Origin: Vibrio ponticus
GTDB lineage: Bacteria > Pseudomonadota > Gammaproteobacteria > Enterobacterales > Vibrionaceae
Direction: 5' to 3'
Assembly (NCBI RefSeq): GCF_009938225.1
Contig: NZ_AP019657.1
Span: 2,976,001 to 3,040,000, forward strand
Length of the DNA stretch: 64,000 nucleotides
Shown here: positions 54,348 through 63,993 of the stretch, piece after piece
How positions within the stretch are numbered: position 1 is the stretch's first letter
Layout of the letters: every line of letters starts with the position of its first letter
Position numbers and translations under genes: made by a program
The notes under the pieces: model-generated
What the model was told of the DNA's origin: nothing
The model's database searches: none
Seen by the model: the letters and a program-made list of their open reading frames with translations, nothing else

Positions 54348-54842
54348 ATGGCTAAATCAACGAGAGATCGTAGACGCTGGAATAATCGCCTAATCTTAGG
54401 TGTGTTAGTGTTTATGGTGTTGCTTAACTTACCGACTTTGATTAAAAATTATTTACTGGAAGCGCCTGCGGAAAGTGAATACCCCTACCTGCTTGCCCCT
54501 CAGAAACAATTAAAAGCCATTTATACCAGCCATTGGTCATTAACCCATGAAGAGAATGATTGGGTGTTAAGCGTTCCATCACCAGTTAAGGCGCAAGAGC
54601 TTGCTGCACGTTGGCAGTCACTGACGGGAACTCAAGTTCCAGATGAAAATTATCAATCATTAAAGTCTCGTTTGACATCGCCTAGCTCAATCGAGGTATG
54701 GTATGAGGGTCACGAAGAGCCTGATAGGATCACGTTTTATCAGTTGCCTCAGTTTTGGTTGCTGCAGAATTGGCAGGGCGATTGGATTGCTGTGACCGTT
54801 GATAAATCCTACTTATTCCCTACTCATAATGATTCAAACTAA
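54348..54842 (+). CDS. Hypothetical single-pass membrane protein
   Basis: A 164-residue protein with a basic N-terminus (MAKSTRDRRRWNNR) and one membrane segment (about 17-35, LILGVLVFMVLLNLPTLI), then a periplasmic-like soluble part of about 125 residues with many Trp and Tyr. No known domain recognised. Start set at 54348 because AAAGGA precedes it; a TTG 18 bases earlier lacks support. Directly upstream of mutM by 16 bases, so probably cotranscribed with it. Confidence 0.72.
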   Translation: MAKSTRDRRRWNNRLILGVLVFMVLLNLPTLIKNYLLEAPAESEYPYLLAPQKQLKAIYTSHWSLTHEENDWVLSVPSPVKAQELAARWQSLTGTQVPDENYQSLKSRLTSPSSIEVWYEGHEEPDRITFYQLPQFWLLQNWQGDWIAVTVDKSYLFPTHNDSN

Positions 54843-54858
54843 GTAATGGAGTAAACCT

Positions 54859-55665
54859 GTGCCTGAATTACCTGAAGTTGAAGTGAGCCGCATGGGGATT
54901 ACTCCTCACTTAGTCGGACAAACCATTAAAACTCTTACTTTCCGCACGCCCAAATTACGTTGGGATATTCCGGTCGAGTTAAAACGATTAGAAGGTCAAC
55001 AGATACGCAGTATTCGCCGCCGAGCAAAATATTTAGTCATCGAAACCGACTCAGGTTGTGCGATTGTGCATTTAGGTATGTCTGGCTCACTGCGAGTATT
55101 GGATGCTGAGATTGAACCGAGCAAACATGATCATGTGGATTTAAAACTGACCAATGGCAAAGTGCTGCGCTATAACGATCCTCGCCGCTTTGGTGCTTGG
55201 CTGTATAGTGAAGATGGCAATCATCAAGTACTTAGTCACATGGGACCTGAGCCTTTGACTGATGAGTTTAATCCGCAGTATATGCTGGAGAAGGCAGTCA
55301 ATAAGCGCGTGACGATTAAGCAGTTTATTATGGACAATAAAGTCGTGGTCGGAGTTGGGAATATTTATGCCAGTGAATCCTTGTTTAGTTCTCATATTCA
55401 TCCGCAGCGTGCGGCGGGTAGCTTAACGCTAGACGACTGGACTCTATTGGTCAAAGAGATCAAACAAGTATTAGAGACCTCGATAAAACAAGGTGGGACG
55501 ACTCTCAAAGACTTCTCCCAAGCAGATGGTAAGCCAGGGTATTTTGCACAAGAGCTGTGCGTTTACGGCAAGGCAGGGGAACCCTGCCCAAGCTGCGGGG
55601 AGGAAATTGAAGAGCTAAAAATAGGTCAGCGTAATACGTTTTTCTGCACCCACTGCCAAAAATAA
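54859..55665 (+). CDS. mutM: Formamidopyrimidine-DNA glycosylase
   Basis: A 268-residue base-excision enzyme removing 8-oxoguanine. The catalytic N-terminal Pro after Met removal and the acidic residue are in [29 protein letters not shown] holds H2TH-type contacts, and the C-terminal zinc finger is [14 protein letters not shown]... with closing CTHC. Length matches E. coli Fpg (269). Start codon GTG. Confidence 0.95.
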   Translation: MPELPEVEVSRMGITPHLVGQTIKTLTFRTPKLRWDIPVELKRLEGQQIRSIRRRAKYLVIETDSGCAIVHLGMSGSLRVLDAEIEPSKHDHVDLKLTNGKVLRYNDPRRFGAWLYSEDGNHQVLSHMGPEPLTDEFNPQYMLEKAVNKRVTIKQFIMDNKVVVGVGNIYASESLFSSHIHPQRAAGSLTLDDWTLLVKEIKQVLETSIKQGGTTLKDFSQADGKPGYFAQELCVYGKAGEPCPSCGEEIEELKIGQRNTFFCTHCQK

Positions 55666-55742
55666 TAACTTAGTGTACTAGTGGTTGATGCATTGATTCA
55701 TGTTATACAATTAACGAAATTTCATAATTTGAGAGCATTATA

Positions 55743-56747
55743 ATGAAATATTTAGTAACGGGTGCTGCTGGCTTTATTGGGGCTGCGGTTTCGGAACGTT
55801 TATGTTCTTTAGGTCACAGTGTTGTTGGAATTGATAATTTAAATGACTACTATCCAGTATCACTAAAATATGATCGCCTTGCTCGTATTGATCACGAGAA
55901 CTTTAGTTTTTTTGAGTTGGATTTGTCTGATCGCGAGGGCATTACTAATTTATTTTCTACACAGAACTTTGACCGAGTAATCCATTTGGCTGCACAAGCT
56001 GGTGTCCGTTATTCTATCGATAATCCAATGGCTTATGCTGATAGTAATTTAATTGGTCACTTGACAATCTTAGAAGGTTGCCGCAACCATAAAGTTCAGC
56101 ATCTAGTCTATGCTTCATCAAGCTCTGTCTATGGCTTGAACAAAAAAATGCCTTTTAGTACTGGTGATTCTGTGGATCATCCAATCTCTTTGTATGCTGC
56201 AACGAAAAAAGCCAACGAATTAATGGCTCATTCATATTCTCATCTATATGGTGTTCCAACCACCGGGTTACGATTCTTTACTGTATACGGCCCGTGGGGA
56301 CGTCCAGATATGGCACTGTTTAAGTTTACAGATGCGATAGTGAAAGGTGAGACAATTGATGTGTATAACAATGGCGATATGCGCCGAGACTTTACTTATA
56401 TTGATGATATAGTAGAGGGCATTATTCGAATCCAGGACATAATCCCAACTAGAAATACCGAATGGACAGTTGAGCATAACTCTCCAGCAAATAGCTCTGC
56501 GCCATATAGAGTTTATAATATCGGTAATGGTAGTCCTGTGAAGTTGATGGATTTTATTGAATCGCTAGAGATATCTCTCGGTATTAAAGCAAAGAAAAAT
56601 TTTATGCCAATGCAACCAGGTGATGTTTATGCCACTTATGCAGATACAGAGGATCTTTTTGAAGTGACAGGCTATAAGCCACAAGTTGATGTACAGGTAG
56701 GTGTGAAGGCTTTTGTTGATTGGTATAGAGAATATTTTAAACTTTAG
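55743..56747 (+). CDS. UDP-glucuronate 4-epimerase-like NAD-dependent epimerase
   Basis: A 334-residue short-chain dehydrogenase/reductase of the extended type. The NAD-binding TGAAGFIGAAVSERL motif is at 6-20, YASSSSVYGLNKKMPF with the catalytic Ser/Tyr region at about 122-137 and the YAATKKANE catalytic Tyr-x3-Lys at about 150-158; the FTVYGPWGRPDMALFKF stretch is typical of UDP-GlcA 4-epimerases (GalA-forming). It may supply a sugar nucleotide for the LPS core next door. It is AT-richer than its neighbours, which hints at transfer within the polysaccharide locus. Substrate inferred. Confidence 0.8.
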   Translation: MKYLVTGAAGFIGAAVSERLCSLGHSVVGIDNLNDYYPVSLKYDRLARIDHENFSFFELDLSDREGITNLFSTQNFDRVIHLAAQAGVRYSIDNPMAYADSNLIGHLTILEGCRNHKVQHLVYASSSSVYGLNKKMPFSTGDSVDHPISLYAATKKANELMAHSYSHLYGVPTTGLRFFTVYGPWGRPDMALFKFTDAIVKGETIDVYNNGDMRRDFTYIDDIVEGIIRIQDIIPTRNTEWTVEHNSPANSSAPYRVYNIGNGSPVKLMDFIESLEISLGIKAKKNFMPMQPGDVYATYADTEDLFEVTGYKPQVDVQVGVKAFVDWYREYFKL

Positions 56748-56755
56748 TAAAATTA

Positions 56756-56783
56756 TAAATGGAGGCTTATTGACCTCCATTTA
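56756..56783. terminator. Bidirectional terminator between the epimerase and the GT90 gene
   Basis: TAAATGGAGG and CCTCCATTTA form a perfect 10-bp stem with an 8-base loop between convergent genes, flanked by A- and T-rich ends. Confidence 0.75.
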
Positions 56784-56784
56784 T

Positions 56785-57711
56785 TTAAGACTGCAGGAAG
56801 TATTTTTCTGCCACCATCAGTGAGATAAGTTGCTCTCGTTGATGATCTTTGAATTGCGCGACCCAAGCTTGAGCATTATGAATAATGGCTTGAGCTTCTT
56901 CTGGATTGGCGAGGTAGTAATCCATTTTCTCATCAAGATCCGAAAAGTCATCTTTTACTTCAACGAAATGCACATCAGCTTCGAGCTTTCCTTCCATAAA
57001 CCATGTTTCGTAACGAAGCTTTGGCGTAAAGCAGAGTGAGTTTGATGACATAATCCACTTTAAGTTAGTTGCTACGTCCATGCCTTCTAAGCTGAGGATA
57101 AATTTATACTGCAACTGCTCAGCGATGGTCATCGATGGTGTGACATAGTTTAACTGTTGCGGGTCTTCATCCTTTGTATCTACTCGACCGATATTACAGC
57201 GCGGATTGTCAAAGTGTTTGACCAGTAAGGTTCGACGATTGGGGCGAAATCCCGTCCCACGCCAGACAATCATGTCTTTTTTGTCTTCATAACGAATGTC
57301 ATTGTCGACAAAAAAGTAATGCCTAACCGCATTTAGTTTCAATAATACTGAGTTTGCATTATCCCCATCGATGGGTCTGCTTTTGAGAAAGCTAGGCTCA
57401 GTTGGCACATCAATCACATCACCATTAACGTACTTGAATGCTGCGCTTGCTGGGAAGCATTTGATGACTTTAAGTAGGTCATAGTAGTAAGCGCTACCAC
57501 CGGTTTTTTTGAAATCACCAACTCGAGTAAGTGCTTCTTCGCTGAGGTTAAAGTGTGAGTTTAGCTTACAGTAATAGTCGACGCGTTCAGCTAGGTATGT
57601 CTCATCATACTGGCTGCGTTTTGCAAGCAGCGTTTTAGCATACCAGCGAAATAGTGGGGCAGGTAAGGCGGCGAGTAACCCATTAGATAAGTAGTACTTT
57701 AACTTTTTCAT
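56785..57711 (-). CDS. GT90 (CAP10/LPS-modifying) family glycosyltransferase
   Basis: A 308-residue protein matching the CAP10/lipopolysaccharide-modifying family (GT90). The key stretches are [13 protein letters not shown] (about 148-160), [27 protein letters not shown] (about 194-220), and [25 protein letters not shown] near the C-terminus; the NLKW segment lines the sugar-nucleotide site. Starts within the coaD stop (ATGA overlap), so translation is coupled to coaD. Probably adds a core sugar such as xylose or a related pentose; substrate unknown. Confidence 0.78.
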   Translation of the reverse strand: MKKLKYYLSNGLLAALPAPLFRWYAKTLLAKRSQYDETYLAERVDYYCKLNSHFNLSEEALTRVGDFKKTGGSAYYYDLLKVIKCFPASAAFKYVNGDVIDVPTEPSFLKSRPIDGDNANSVLLKLNAVRHYFFVDNDIRYEDKKDMIVWRGTGFRPNRRTLLVKHFDNPRCNIGRVDTKDEDPQQLNYVTPSMTIAEQLQYKFILSLEGMDVATNLKWIMSSNSLCFTPKLRYETWFMEGKLEADVHFVEVKDDFSDLDEKMDYYLANPEEAQAIIHNAQAWVAQFKDHQREQLISLMVAEKYFLQS

Positions 57712-58193
57712 TGTTCAGCGAGCTTTTTTAAAATGGCGTTGTTAACTGGCTCAGGAACAAACTGCGCCACATCGCCTTGATGAATTGCGACCTCACGGAC
57801 AATGGTTGAAGAGAGAAAAGCAAATTCTTCTGCTGGAGTTAGAAAGATACTTTCTAGACCCGGTAGCAGTTTGCGATACATGCTGGTTAGTCCAAACTCG
57901 TATTCAAAATCCATGGTGGTACGCAAACCGCGGATCAGTACATTCGCTTTCTGCTCTTTGGCAAAGTCGACCAATAAGCCACTGAATCCAACCACTGCAA
58001 CGTTGGGTAAGTGAGCGCATGATAGCTCTACAAGCGCAACGCGCTCTTCTAAGCTAAACATGGTTTTCTTTGATGGACTGGCTGCCACAGCGATAGTGAC
58101 ATCGTTAAACATCTCTGCAGTTCGCTCAATCAGATTGAGATGCCCATTGGTTAAAGGGTCAAAAGTACCGGGATAGATGACTTTTTTACTCAT
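57708..58193 (-). CDS. coaD: Phosphopantetheine adenylyltransferase
   Basis: A 161-residue enzyme of coenzyme A synthesis (E. coli CoaD 159), forming dephospho-CoA from 4'-phosphopantetheine and ATP. Nucleotidyltransferase motifs are [18 protein letters not shown] (about 7-24, with the HxGH-type motif as NGHL) and [10 protein letters not shown] (about 129-138). Start at 58193 follows AGGAG; longer frames enter the upstream glycosyltransferase. It is sandwiched between LPS glycosyltransferases, with overlaps at both ends, an arrangement also known from Vibrio and enteric waa loci. Confidence 0.95.
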   Translation of the reverse strand: MSKKVIYPGTFDPLTNGHLNLIERTAEMFNDVTIAVAASPSKKTMFSLEERVALVELSCAHLPNVAVVGFSGLLVDFAKEQKANVLIRGLRTTMDFEYEFGLTSMYRKLLPGLESIFLTPAEEFAFLSSTIVREVAIHQGDVAQFVPEPVNNAILKKLAEQ

Positions 58194-58986
58194 CGCCTGC
58201 TCCTGATATAAATTGATCAACGCCATTCTCACAGCGCTTTAAATGCTGCTGAATTGTCTTTTCAAGAATCTCATCATTTTGTGCTAATGAGGCGCGTGAA
58301 TTCTCATTGTGATACAAGTGGTAACCCACTCCGGCAAACTTAAGATAGAGGCGAGTTTTGCCAGCGTTAAGCATGCGATGAACAAATTCGCTATCTTCGC
58401 GACCCCAGCCAACGAAGTCTTGGTTAAAACCATTGACTTCAATAACGTCCGCTTTCCAAAATGCCATATTACAACCACGAGTGGCTTTATCGTTATTGCG
58501 CTCATAAGAGAATAGCTTGGCTAAAAGCGGGTGAGTAATGCAGTTCTTTCGGTTGCGAATTCCCTGAGTAAAGATCGAAGGCACTAAGCCTTGATGCATG
58601 ATCGCCTGACTGCATTTTTCATCAGTGAGTACACGTCCACCTTGAACAAAACGATTTGCAAGGGCGACTTGCTGATGTGATTCGATAAAGGTTTGTGATA
58701 ACACCATATCGCCGTCAATCATAATTAAATAATCACCACTCGCTTTGGCAATTGCACGGTTGCGACTCATGGCTAATTGGAAACCATTATCTTCGTGCCA
58801 GCTGTGGATCAGAGCAACAGGGAAATGCTGTGCCATTTCTTCGATCAATAGCTTGGTATCTTCACGCGAACCGTCATCCGCGACGATCACTTCATCAGGC
58901 AACACGGTTTGGCGTTTAACACTTTCTAGTACCGCTTTTAGCGCTTCTTTCCAGTTGTAAGTGGTAATAATTAAGGTGGTTTTCAT
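58186..58986 (-). CDS. GT2 family glycosyltransferase, LPS core
   Basis: A 266-residue cytoplasmic/peripheral glycosyltransferase. GT-A signatures are [13 protein letters not shown] (about 3-15), [12 protein letters not shown] (about 34-45), [10 protein letters not shown] with the DxD-type metal motif (about 87-96) and [15 protein letters not shown] (about 190-204), which is typical of the galactosyltransferase-like C-terminal half. Overlaps coaD downstream and abuts the next GT2 gene upstream, all on one strand. Sugar and linkage cannot be read from sequence. Confidence 0.85.
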   Translation of the reverse strand: MKTTLIITTYNWKEALKAVLESVKRQTVLPDEVIVADDGSREDTKLLIEEMAQHFPVALIHSWHEDNGFQLAMSRNRAIAKASGDYLIMIDGDMVLSQTFIESHQQVALANRFVQGGRVLTDEKCSQAIMHQGLVPSIFTQGIRNRKNCITHPLLAKLFSYERNNDKATRGCNMAFWKADVIEVNGFNQDFVGWGREDSEFVHRMLNAGKTRLYLKFAGVGYHLYHNENSRASLAQNDEILEKTIQQHLKRCENGVDQFISGAGDE

Positions 58987-59750
58987 TATTTTTTTGCCTG
59001 TTCGCGTAGGTAAAGATCGATGTATTTAACAAAAGTGGAATGCATACTGAGCCACGCAAGGATGAAACCGTGCTTGCCATCCAGGAAGCCCCGTTTAAGA
59101 ACATACATCTTAAGGAAACTCGCGAGAGCATGGACAATAGCTGTAGTTAAACCGGATTTCTTTTTCCCCTCACGCTCATCAGTCCAAGCTTTCAAGTAGC
59201 CAGTGGTTTTGTTGATGTAGTGATGAAGATGCTCATAAGTATAGTGGTGTAAACGACCATCGAGCTTGATTGTTTCGTAATTACCATCAATGACTTTTTC
59301 ATGAACCAGTGCGTCGTTGTAGTGGGTGTATTCGGTTCGATATAAGCGCACAATCCAATCTGGAGACCAGCCGGAATAGTAGATAAATTTGCCGAATGCA
59401 GAGCTGAGACGATTGATTTTATACAGTACGTTAGGCTTATCGGCTGCAACTGCTGCGAGAATACTGGTTTTTAACTCTGGAGTGACTTGTTCATCGGCAT
59501 CTAGCCAGAGCACATAATCGCTAGCGACATATTGCTGTGCGAGTTGGCGTTGCTTGCCAAATCCAGGCCAATCAAGATTGGTGTAAAACTTATCAGTATA
59601 TTGTTTCGCGATAGACTCTGTCGCATCAGTACTCCCTGAGTCCAGAATGACAATCTCGTCTACCCAATCCTTGACTGTATCTAGGCATGCTTGGAGATGC
59701 TTTGCTTCATTTTTAACGATCAATGCTACGGCTAAGGTTGGCTTAGACAA
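58986..59750 (-). CDS. waaE: GT2 family glycosyltransferase, WaaE/KdtX-like
   Basis: A 254-residue glycosyltransferase with [19 protein letters not shown] (about 8-26), [13 protein letters not shown] (about 32-44), the DxD motif in LWLDADEQV (about 80-88) and [20 protein letters not shown] in the middle, all close to the WaaE (KdtX) group that adds a beta-1,4-glucose to heptose I in Klebsiella and Serratia cores. Start and stop codons touch neighbours, so it is part of the minus-strand core operon. The symbol is a family-level call. Confidence 0.82.
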   Translation of the reverse strand: MSKPTLAVALIVKNEAKHLQACLDTVKDWVDEIVILDSGSTDATESIAKQYTDKFYTNLDWPGFGKQRQLAQQYVASDYVLWLDADEQVTPELKTSILAAVAADKPNVLYKINRLSSAFGKFIYYSGWSPDWIVRLYRTEYTHYNDALVHEKVIDGNYETIKLDGRLHHYTYEHLHHYINKTTGYLKAWTDEREGKKKSGLTTAIVHALASFLKMYVLKRGFLDGKHGFILAWLSMHSTFVKYIDLYLREQAKK

Positions 59751-59786
59751 TTGATTATTCCTTCTTTCTCTGTGCTACTGATGATT

Positions 59787-60851
59787 TTAACTGCTCGTTA
59801 GCTGAAAATCTGCTACTGCTTTGTCAAACATGGTGATGACTTGTGCGCTCGTGATGCGCTGCATAGCATGGTTATCTTTGGCTCGAGTTCGCCAGTTGAG
59901 TTGTTCACTGTGTTTGCCCGTTTCAGCAAAGATGGTCTCTTCATAAACAGAGACGGCATAGTCTAGATATTGATAAGGACCAACGCGCAGTGGGTTATGG
60001 TGAGCATAGAGCCCAATAATTGGCGTTTGCATGGCATTCGCCATATGAGCAGGTCCAGTATCCGGCGCGATCACTAAATCGACCTGATCGATGAGTGCTA
60101 ACATTTGCAATAGACTGCTTTTACCCACCAAGTTGAGACAAGGTTTATTTAAGTGTTCTTGAACCGTATTGGCTAAATCAACTTCGACTTTGGCTGGGCT
60201 ACCCGCCAGAATAATATTCCAACCGCGTTGCTGAGCATGCTCGATGAGTTCGGCATAGCCTGCTGCGTGCCAGTTTTTATAAGCCTTGCTCGCACCAGGG
60301 ACAACCAGCAGATTGCGCGTTTCATGATTTAACTGTTGATTTGCCCATTGTAGATCACTTGGTTGATAACGAAGAGACCAAGAGGGCGTTGTATTAGCCG
60401 GAACGCCGAGTTTGTGTGCAAATGCCATGAGACCATCAGCCACATGCAAAGATTGCGGTGATGGTACTTTGATGTTGGTAAACCAGGTTTGAAAATCTTG
60501 GCTGCGTGATGAGTCAAAGCCTAGCTTGTATTTCGCTTTGATTCCTAACGTTGCAATACTGGCTCTAATTGCGTATTGCATATGCAGTAGCGCATCAAAC
60601 TCACGCCCGTTTAATTGTTGCCAAAGCTGTTTATAGCCGTTCCAGCCAGCGCTTTTATCAAACACGATGATTTCAATGTTCTCTACAGCAGCAAGAAGCT
60701 GAGCCTCCAGCTTACTCGTGATCCACGTGATGTGTGTATTTGGCCAATGCTTTTGAATCGCTTGTGCGGTTGCGATGGCATTGCAAACATCGCCGATGGC
60801 AGATAAGCGTAAGATACAAATGGACTCAGGAGAGGATTTAAATAGCGGCAT
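59787..60851 (-). CDS. GT9 family heptosyltransferase-like protein
   Basis: A 354-residue GT-B glycosyltransferase of the ADP-heptose:LPS family. Features are ICILRLSAIGDVCNAIATAQAI (about 11-32, the GDVxx acceptor loop), LLVVPGASKAYKNWHAAGYAELI (about 184-206, nucleotide-sugar domain) and IAPDTGPAHMANAM (about 263-276, the heptosyltransferase signature DTGPAHxA). Relatives include WaaC, WaaF and OpsX; I cannot choose between them. First gene of the minus-strand run; divergent from kdkA. Confidence 0.85.
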   Translation of the reverse strand: MPLFKSSPESICILRLSAIGDVCNAIATAQAIQKHWPNTHITWITSKLEAQLLAAVENIEIIVFDKSAGWNGYKQLWQQLNGREFDALLHMQYAIRASIATLGIKAKYKLGFDSSRSQDFQTWFTNIKVPSPQSLHVADGLMAFAHKLGVPANTTPSWSLRYQPSDLQWANQQLNHETRNLLVVPGASKAYKNWHAAGYAELIEHAQQRGWNIILAGSPAKVEVDLANTVQEHLNKPCLNLVGKSSLLQMLALIDQVDLVIAPDTGPAHMANAMQTPIIGLYAHHNPLRVGPYQYLDYAVSVYEETIFAETGKHSEQLNWRTRAKDNHAMQRITSAQVITMFDKAVADFQLTSS

Positions 60852-60942
60852 GAAACGAACTCAACTTAATGGTTAGACAAGAATTATGCAGTTGGGGGTA
60901 GGCAATGTAAAATAAATCTACTTAACGACGCAGGTGAATAGA

Positions 60943-61647
60943 ATGCAAACGCTGAGAATTGATGATCAGGTGATTTGGTTTGATGAAACGCTGATTGATC
61001 AAGCAACCGTAAAACAGGCTTTTGATGCTGACTTTTGGCAGCAGCAAGATAAGATTATTGGCAGTGCCCAAGGGAGAGGAACGACTTGGTTTATTCAGCT
61101 CGACTCGCTGCAAGCGGCGCTACGTCATTATCGTCGTGGAGGCTTGTTTGGCAAATTGATTGCAGACAGTTACTGCTATCAAGGAGAAGAGAAAAGCAGA
61201 AGCCTGCAAGAGTTTCAGCTTTTGCAAACTTTGCGCTCATCAGGTGTCAATGTGCCACGTCCTATTGCCGCTCGCATCGTTAAGAAAGGCGTAGTATACC
61301 AAGCAGACTTATTGAGCGAAAAAGTACCGAATGCGCGCGATCTCGTGGCTATTTTGCAAGAAAAACCATTGTCAGCAGAGATGTATCAAAAAATTGGTAA
61401 CGAAATTTGCAAAATGCATGCGGCGCAGGTTAATCACACCGATCTCAATATCCACAACATTCTCATTGATGATCAACAGCAAGTATGGATTATCGATTTT
61501 GATAAGTGCTATCAGCAGGAAGGTGATAGTTGGAAACAAGCGAACTGGGATCGATTAAAGCGCTCATTTGAGAAGGAAGTGGCTAAGCGGGGGATTTATT
61601 GGCAGTGCGAAGAGTGGTTATCTCTTTACGGCGCACCATGTGATTAA
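60943..61647 (+). CDS. kdkA: 3-deoxy-D-manno-octulosonic acid (Kdo) kinase
   Basis: A 234-residue kinase of the KdkA family (H. influenzae KdkA about 241) that phosphorylates Kdo in cores with a single Kdo. Protein-kinase-like signatures are the Arg/Gly segment YRRGGLFGKLIADSY (about 67-81), the HTDLNIHNILID catalytic loop (about 165-176) and WIIDFDKCY (about 182-190) with the metal Asp. Start set at 60943 since AGGTG precedes it by 7; the GTG at 60934 would be an alternative. The Vibrio type of core has one phosphorylated Kdo, so KdkA beside WaaA is expected. Confidence 0.9.
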   Translation: MQTLRIDDQVIWFDETLIDQATVKQAFDADFWQQQDKIIGSAQGRGTTWFIQLDSLQAALRHYRRGGLFGKLIADSYCYQGEEKSRSLQEFQLLQTLRSSGVNVPRPIAARIVKKGVVYQADLLSEKVPNARDLVAILQEKPLSAEMYQKIGNEICKMHAAQVNHTDLNIHNILIDDQQQVWIIDFDKCYQQEGDSWKQANWDRLKRSFEKEVAKRGIYWQCEEWLSLYGAPCD

Positions 61648-61668
61648 CGCTGGAAGACTTTAGTGACA

Positions 61669-61700
61669 CAGCGCTCGATTGTTATATCGAGCACTGTTAT
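61669..61700. terminator. Terminator between kdkA and waaA (convergent)
   Basis: CAGCGCTCGAT and ATCGAGCACTG form a stem with one mismatch around a small loop, followed by TTATTT on the plus strand. It separates convergent genes. Confidence 0.6.
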
Positions 61701-62954
61701 TTAAAGCTTTATATGCGAAAGGCTTTTTTGAATTGCGCCGCCTTGGTGTGCGATAAACTGCAGAGCTCTTTGTTTTACTTTGGTAGAATCGGACTGCCAA
61801 AATTGCTCTAAAGAATTGGCGATCTCATCTTCTGATGATGTGATAGAGACAATTTTTTCTTCAACAAGGGCTTCAGTTATCTCTTTAAAATTAAAGTAAC
61901 TCGGACCAGTAATGGATGGAATACCTACAGCAGTCGGTTCCAGTAGATTGTGACCACCTACTTTTTTGCCGAGTAAACTACCGCCCATAAAGCAAATGTC
62001 AGCACTACTTAGTAGAATTAGCATCTCACCCATAGTATCCGCTAGATAGACTTGAGAAGATTGGTTAAGGCTATCTGTGACGGTTCTTCTTGCGACATTA
62101 AACCCTGCACCGATAGAGAGTTGATAAACATCATTAAAGCGTTCAGGATGTCGTGGCACGATAATTAACAGGGCCTCTTTATTTTTGTCGAGAATTCTAC
62201 GGTGGCTAGATAGGATTATTTCATCTTCACCGGCATGAGTGCTAGCGGCTATCCAAACTGGACGATCACTGCCGATATGTTCACGTAGCAGTCGTCCTTG
62301 TTGCTGGATGTGTTTAGATATTTGAATATCAAACTTGATCGAGCCCGTAACTTGCAGTTTTTGGTTATCGACTCCTAGTCGAGCAAATCGTTTAGCATCG
62401 GCTTCAGATTGGCACAGGATCTGGTCTATATTTTCCTGCATTTGCTTAAATAGTCTGCCAACTTTTTCATAGTTTCGACATGATTTTTCAGAGAGTCTCG
62501 CATTCACAACGGTGATTGGAATGTGCTTTTTACCTAACTGATGCAGAGTATTTGGCCATAACTCGGTTTCTATAATCAATAGTTGGCTTGGTTTGATAGC
62601 ATTAAGAAAACCGTTAATAGCCCAGGTAAAATCAATCGGCATGTATCGATGTTCAACAAGATTACCAAGTTTCTCGATTTGAGCTGCGCCAGTGCTGGTG
62701 GTTGTAGTGACAACAATATTTTGTTTTGGATTACTTTGCTTAATCGCGCGAATAAGTGGTATTGCAGCAATGCTTTCACCAACTGAAACTGCATGAATCC
62801 AAACTGGCTGAGATGAGCCGTTATATTTTGGACATATGCCGAAGTGTTCTTTCCATCGTTTGCTAAAGCTTGGTTTCCCCTCTTTTTTCTTATACAGAGA
62901 AAAGAGGAGTACAGGACTTAGTAGAATTAAAAGTAAGTTATACAGAATTCGCAT
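61701..62954 (-). CDS. waaA: 3-deoxy-D-manno-octulosonic acid transferase (Kdo transferase)
   Basis: A 417-residue inner-membrane-anchored GT-B enzyme (E. coli WaaA 425) that adds Kdo to lipid IVA. The N-terminal anchor is MRILYNLLLILLSPVLLFSL (1-20), with the signature WIHAVSVGES and acceptor-site Glu region (about 52-61). C-terminal motifs are AASTHAGEDEI (about 238-248) and GGSLLGKKVGGHNLLEP (about 325-341), the CMP-Kdo site. Start fixed at 62954; the longer frame upstream has no family similarity and overlaps the ligase gene. Expected to be monofunctional with KdkA nearby. Confidence 0.94.
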   Translation of the reverse strand: MRILYNLLLILLSPVLLFSLYKKKEGKPSFSKRWKEHFGICPKYNGSSQPVWIHAVSVGESIAAIPLIRAIKQSNPKQNIVVTTTTSTGAAQIEKLGNLVEHRYMPIDFTWAINGFLNAIKPSQLLIIETELWPNTLHQLGKKHIPITVVNARLSEKSCRNYEKVGRLFKQMQENIDQILCQSEADAKRFARLGVDNQKLQVTGSIKFDIQISKHIQQQGRLLREHIGSDRPVWIAASTHAGEDEIILSSHRRILDKNKEALLIIVPRHPERFNDVYQLSIGAGFNVARRTVTDSLNQSSQVYLADTMGEMLILLSSADICFMGGSLLGKKVGGHNLLEPTAVGIPSITGPSYFNFKEITEALVEEKIVSITSSEDEIANSLEQFWQSDSTKVKQRALQFIAHQGGAIQKSLSHIKL

Positions 62955-63993
62955 TTTTTTGATCCGAAGTGCAGAGCAGTAAGAGCATAACAAGGTAAAA
63001 AGCGAGAGAGTGTGGCTGAGATAGAGGAATGTCTGTAAGTCCAGCAACAAAATACACGATAGAGCATATGAACGCTAAGAAGTGTTTTTCACTTCTGTTT
63101 TTCAAATAATTGTACGCAGGGTAACCAAGAAGCAAGATGAGAAAACTAAGCCCTACAATACCCTTCATAATTAAGTTTGTTATTATTTGGTTGTGATAAT
63201 GTTTAAATTTGGATGCTTTTTCGGATATTTTTCCTTCATTAAATAGATTTTTCTTAGCCTGAATGTGCGTATTTCCTAAACCAAAAATCGTAGGTTGCTT
63301 GGATAGCTCCAGACCAGCCTTCCACATTTGAATTCTATAGCCAATGGATGTGTTTAGGTTACCATTGTAAATTTTGGTAACCTCTTGCTTTGTTTGAATA
63401 TATCTTGACTGTAAACTATTAAAACTAAAAAGACCGACAATAATTGAAGTGGAAATTATAATTAACAAAATTAAGATTGTGTTTTTTTTATTATACAAAA
63501 CCAAGGTGACGACTGCGAAAAGTGCAATTAGTAGAGCAAGTAAACTTCCTCGAGTTTGACTTATTAATATTGCGGATGAACCTAAAATAACAGATGTTAA
63601 TGATAATAACCTGGTTTTTTTGTTATCTGAAAGGAATACATAATAAATCGCTATGGATGTTATTGCAGCTGTAAAGGTTGTATATGGAATCGCATTGATG
63701 CTCCACAAAGAACGATCTATCTTAAGGATTAGTGCATGATATGACACGAAGAGTAATGATATAATTGTTCCGATAAAGATGAGGTGCGGTAGGTAATTAT
63801 TTATCTTATTTTTAATGCTGGCACTAGTGCATATTGATAACAGCAGTAAAGAAATAAAAACGCGGAGTTCTGAAGAACTCCCTCCCATATTAATCTTTGT
63901 AATAATACATGAGATTGTAGCGAAACCAATAATCCAGGTTAACGTATTTTTCTTGAAGTTATCAAGAAATGATTCATATCCATTAACATACAA
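62938..63993 (-). CDS. waaL: O-antigen ligase family (WaaL-like) membrane protein, possibly 5'-truncated by the window edge
   Basis: A 351-residue polytopic inner-membrane protein with about ten membrane segments and one larger periplasmic loop containing FKHYHNQIITNLIMKGIVG (about 255-273), the conserved His-rich part of the Wzy_C/O-antigen ligase fold, and SQTRGSLLALL before it. It would join O-antigen or capsule-like polymer to the lipid A core. The frame stays open toward the window end at 64000, so the real start may lie outside. Its stop overlaps the waaA start by 17 bases. AT-rich compared with waaA, as is common for ligase genes. Confidence 0.78.
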   Translation of the reverse strand: MYVNGYESFLDNFKKNTLTWIIGFATISCIITKINMGGSSSELRVFISLLLLSICTSASIKNKINNYLPHLIFIGTIISLLFVSYHALILKIDRSLWSINAIPYTTFTAAITSIAIYYVFLSDNKKTRLLSLTSVILGSSAILISQTRGSLLALLIALFAVVTLVLYNKKNTILILLIIISTSIIVGLFSFNSLQSRYIQTKQEVTKIYNGNLNTSIGYRIQMWKAGLELSKQPTIFGLGNTHIQAKKNLFNEGKISEKASKFKHYHNQIITNLIMKGIVGLSFLILLLGYPAYNYLKNRSEKHFLAFICSIVYFVAGLTDIPLSQPHSLAFYLVMLLLLCTSDQKNANSV

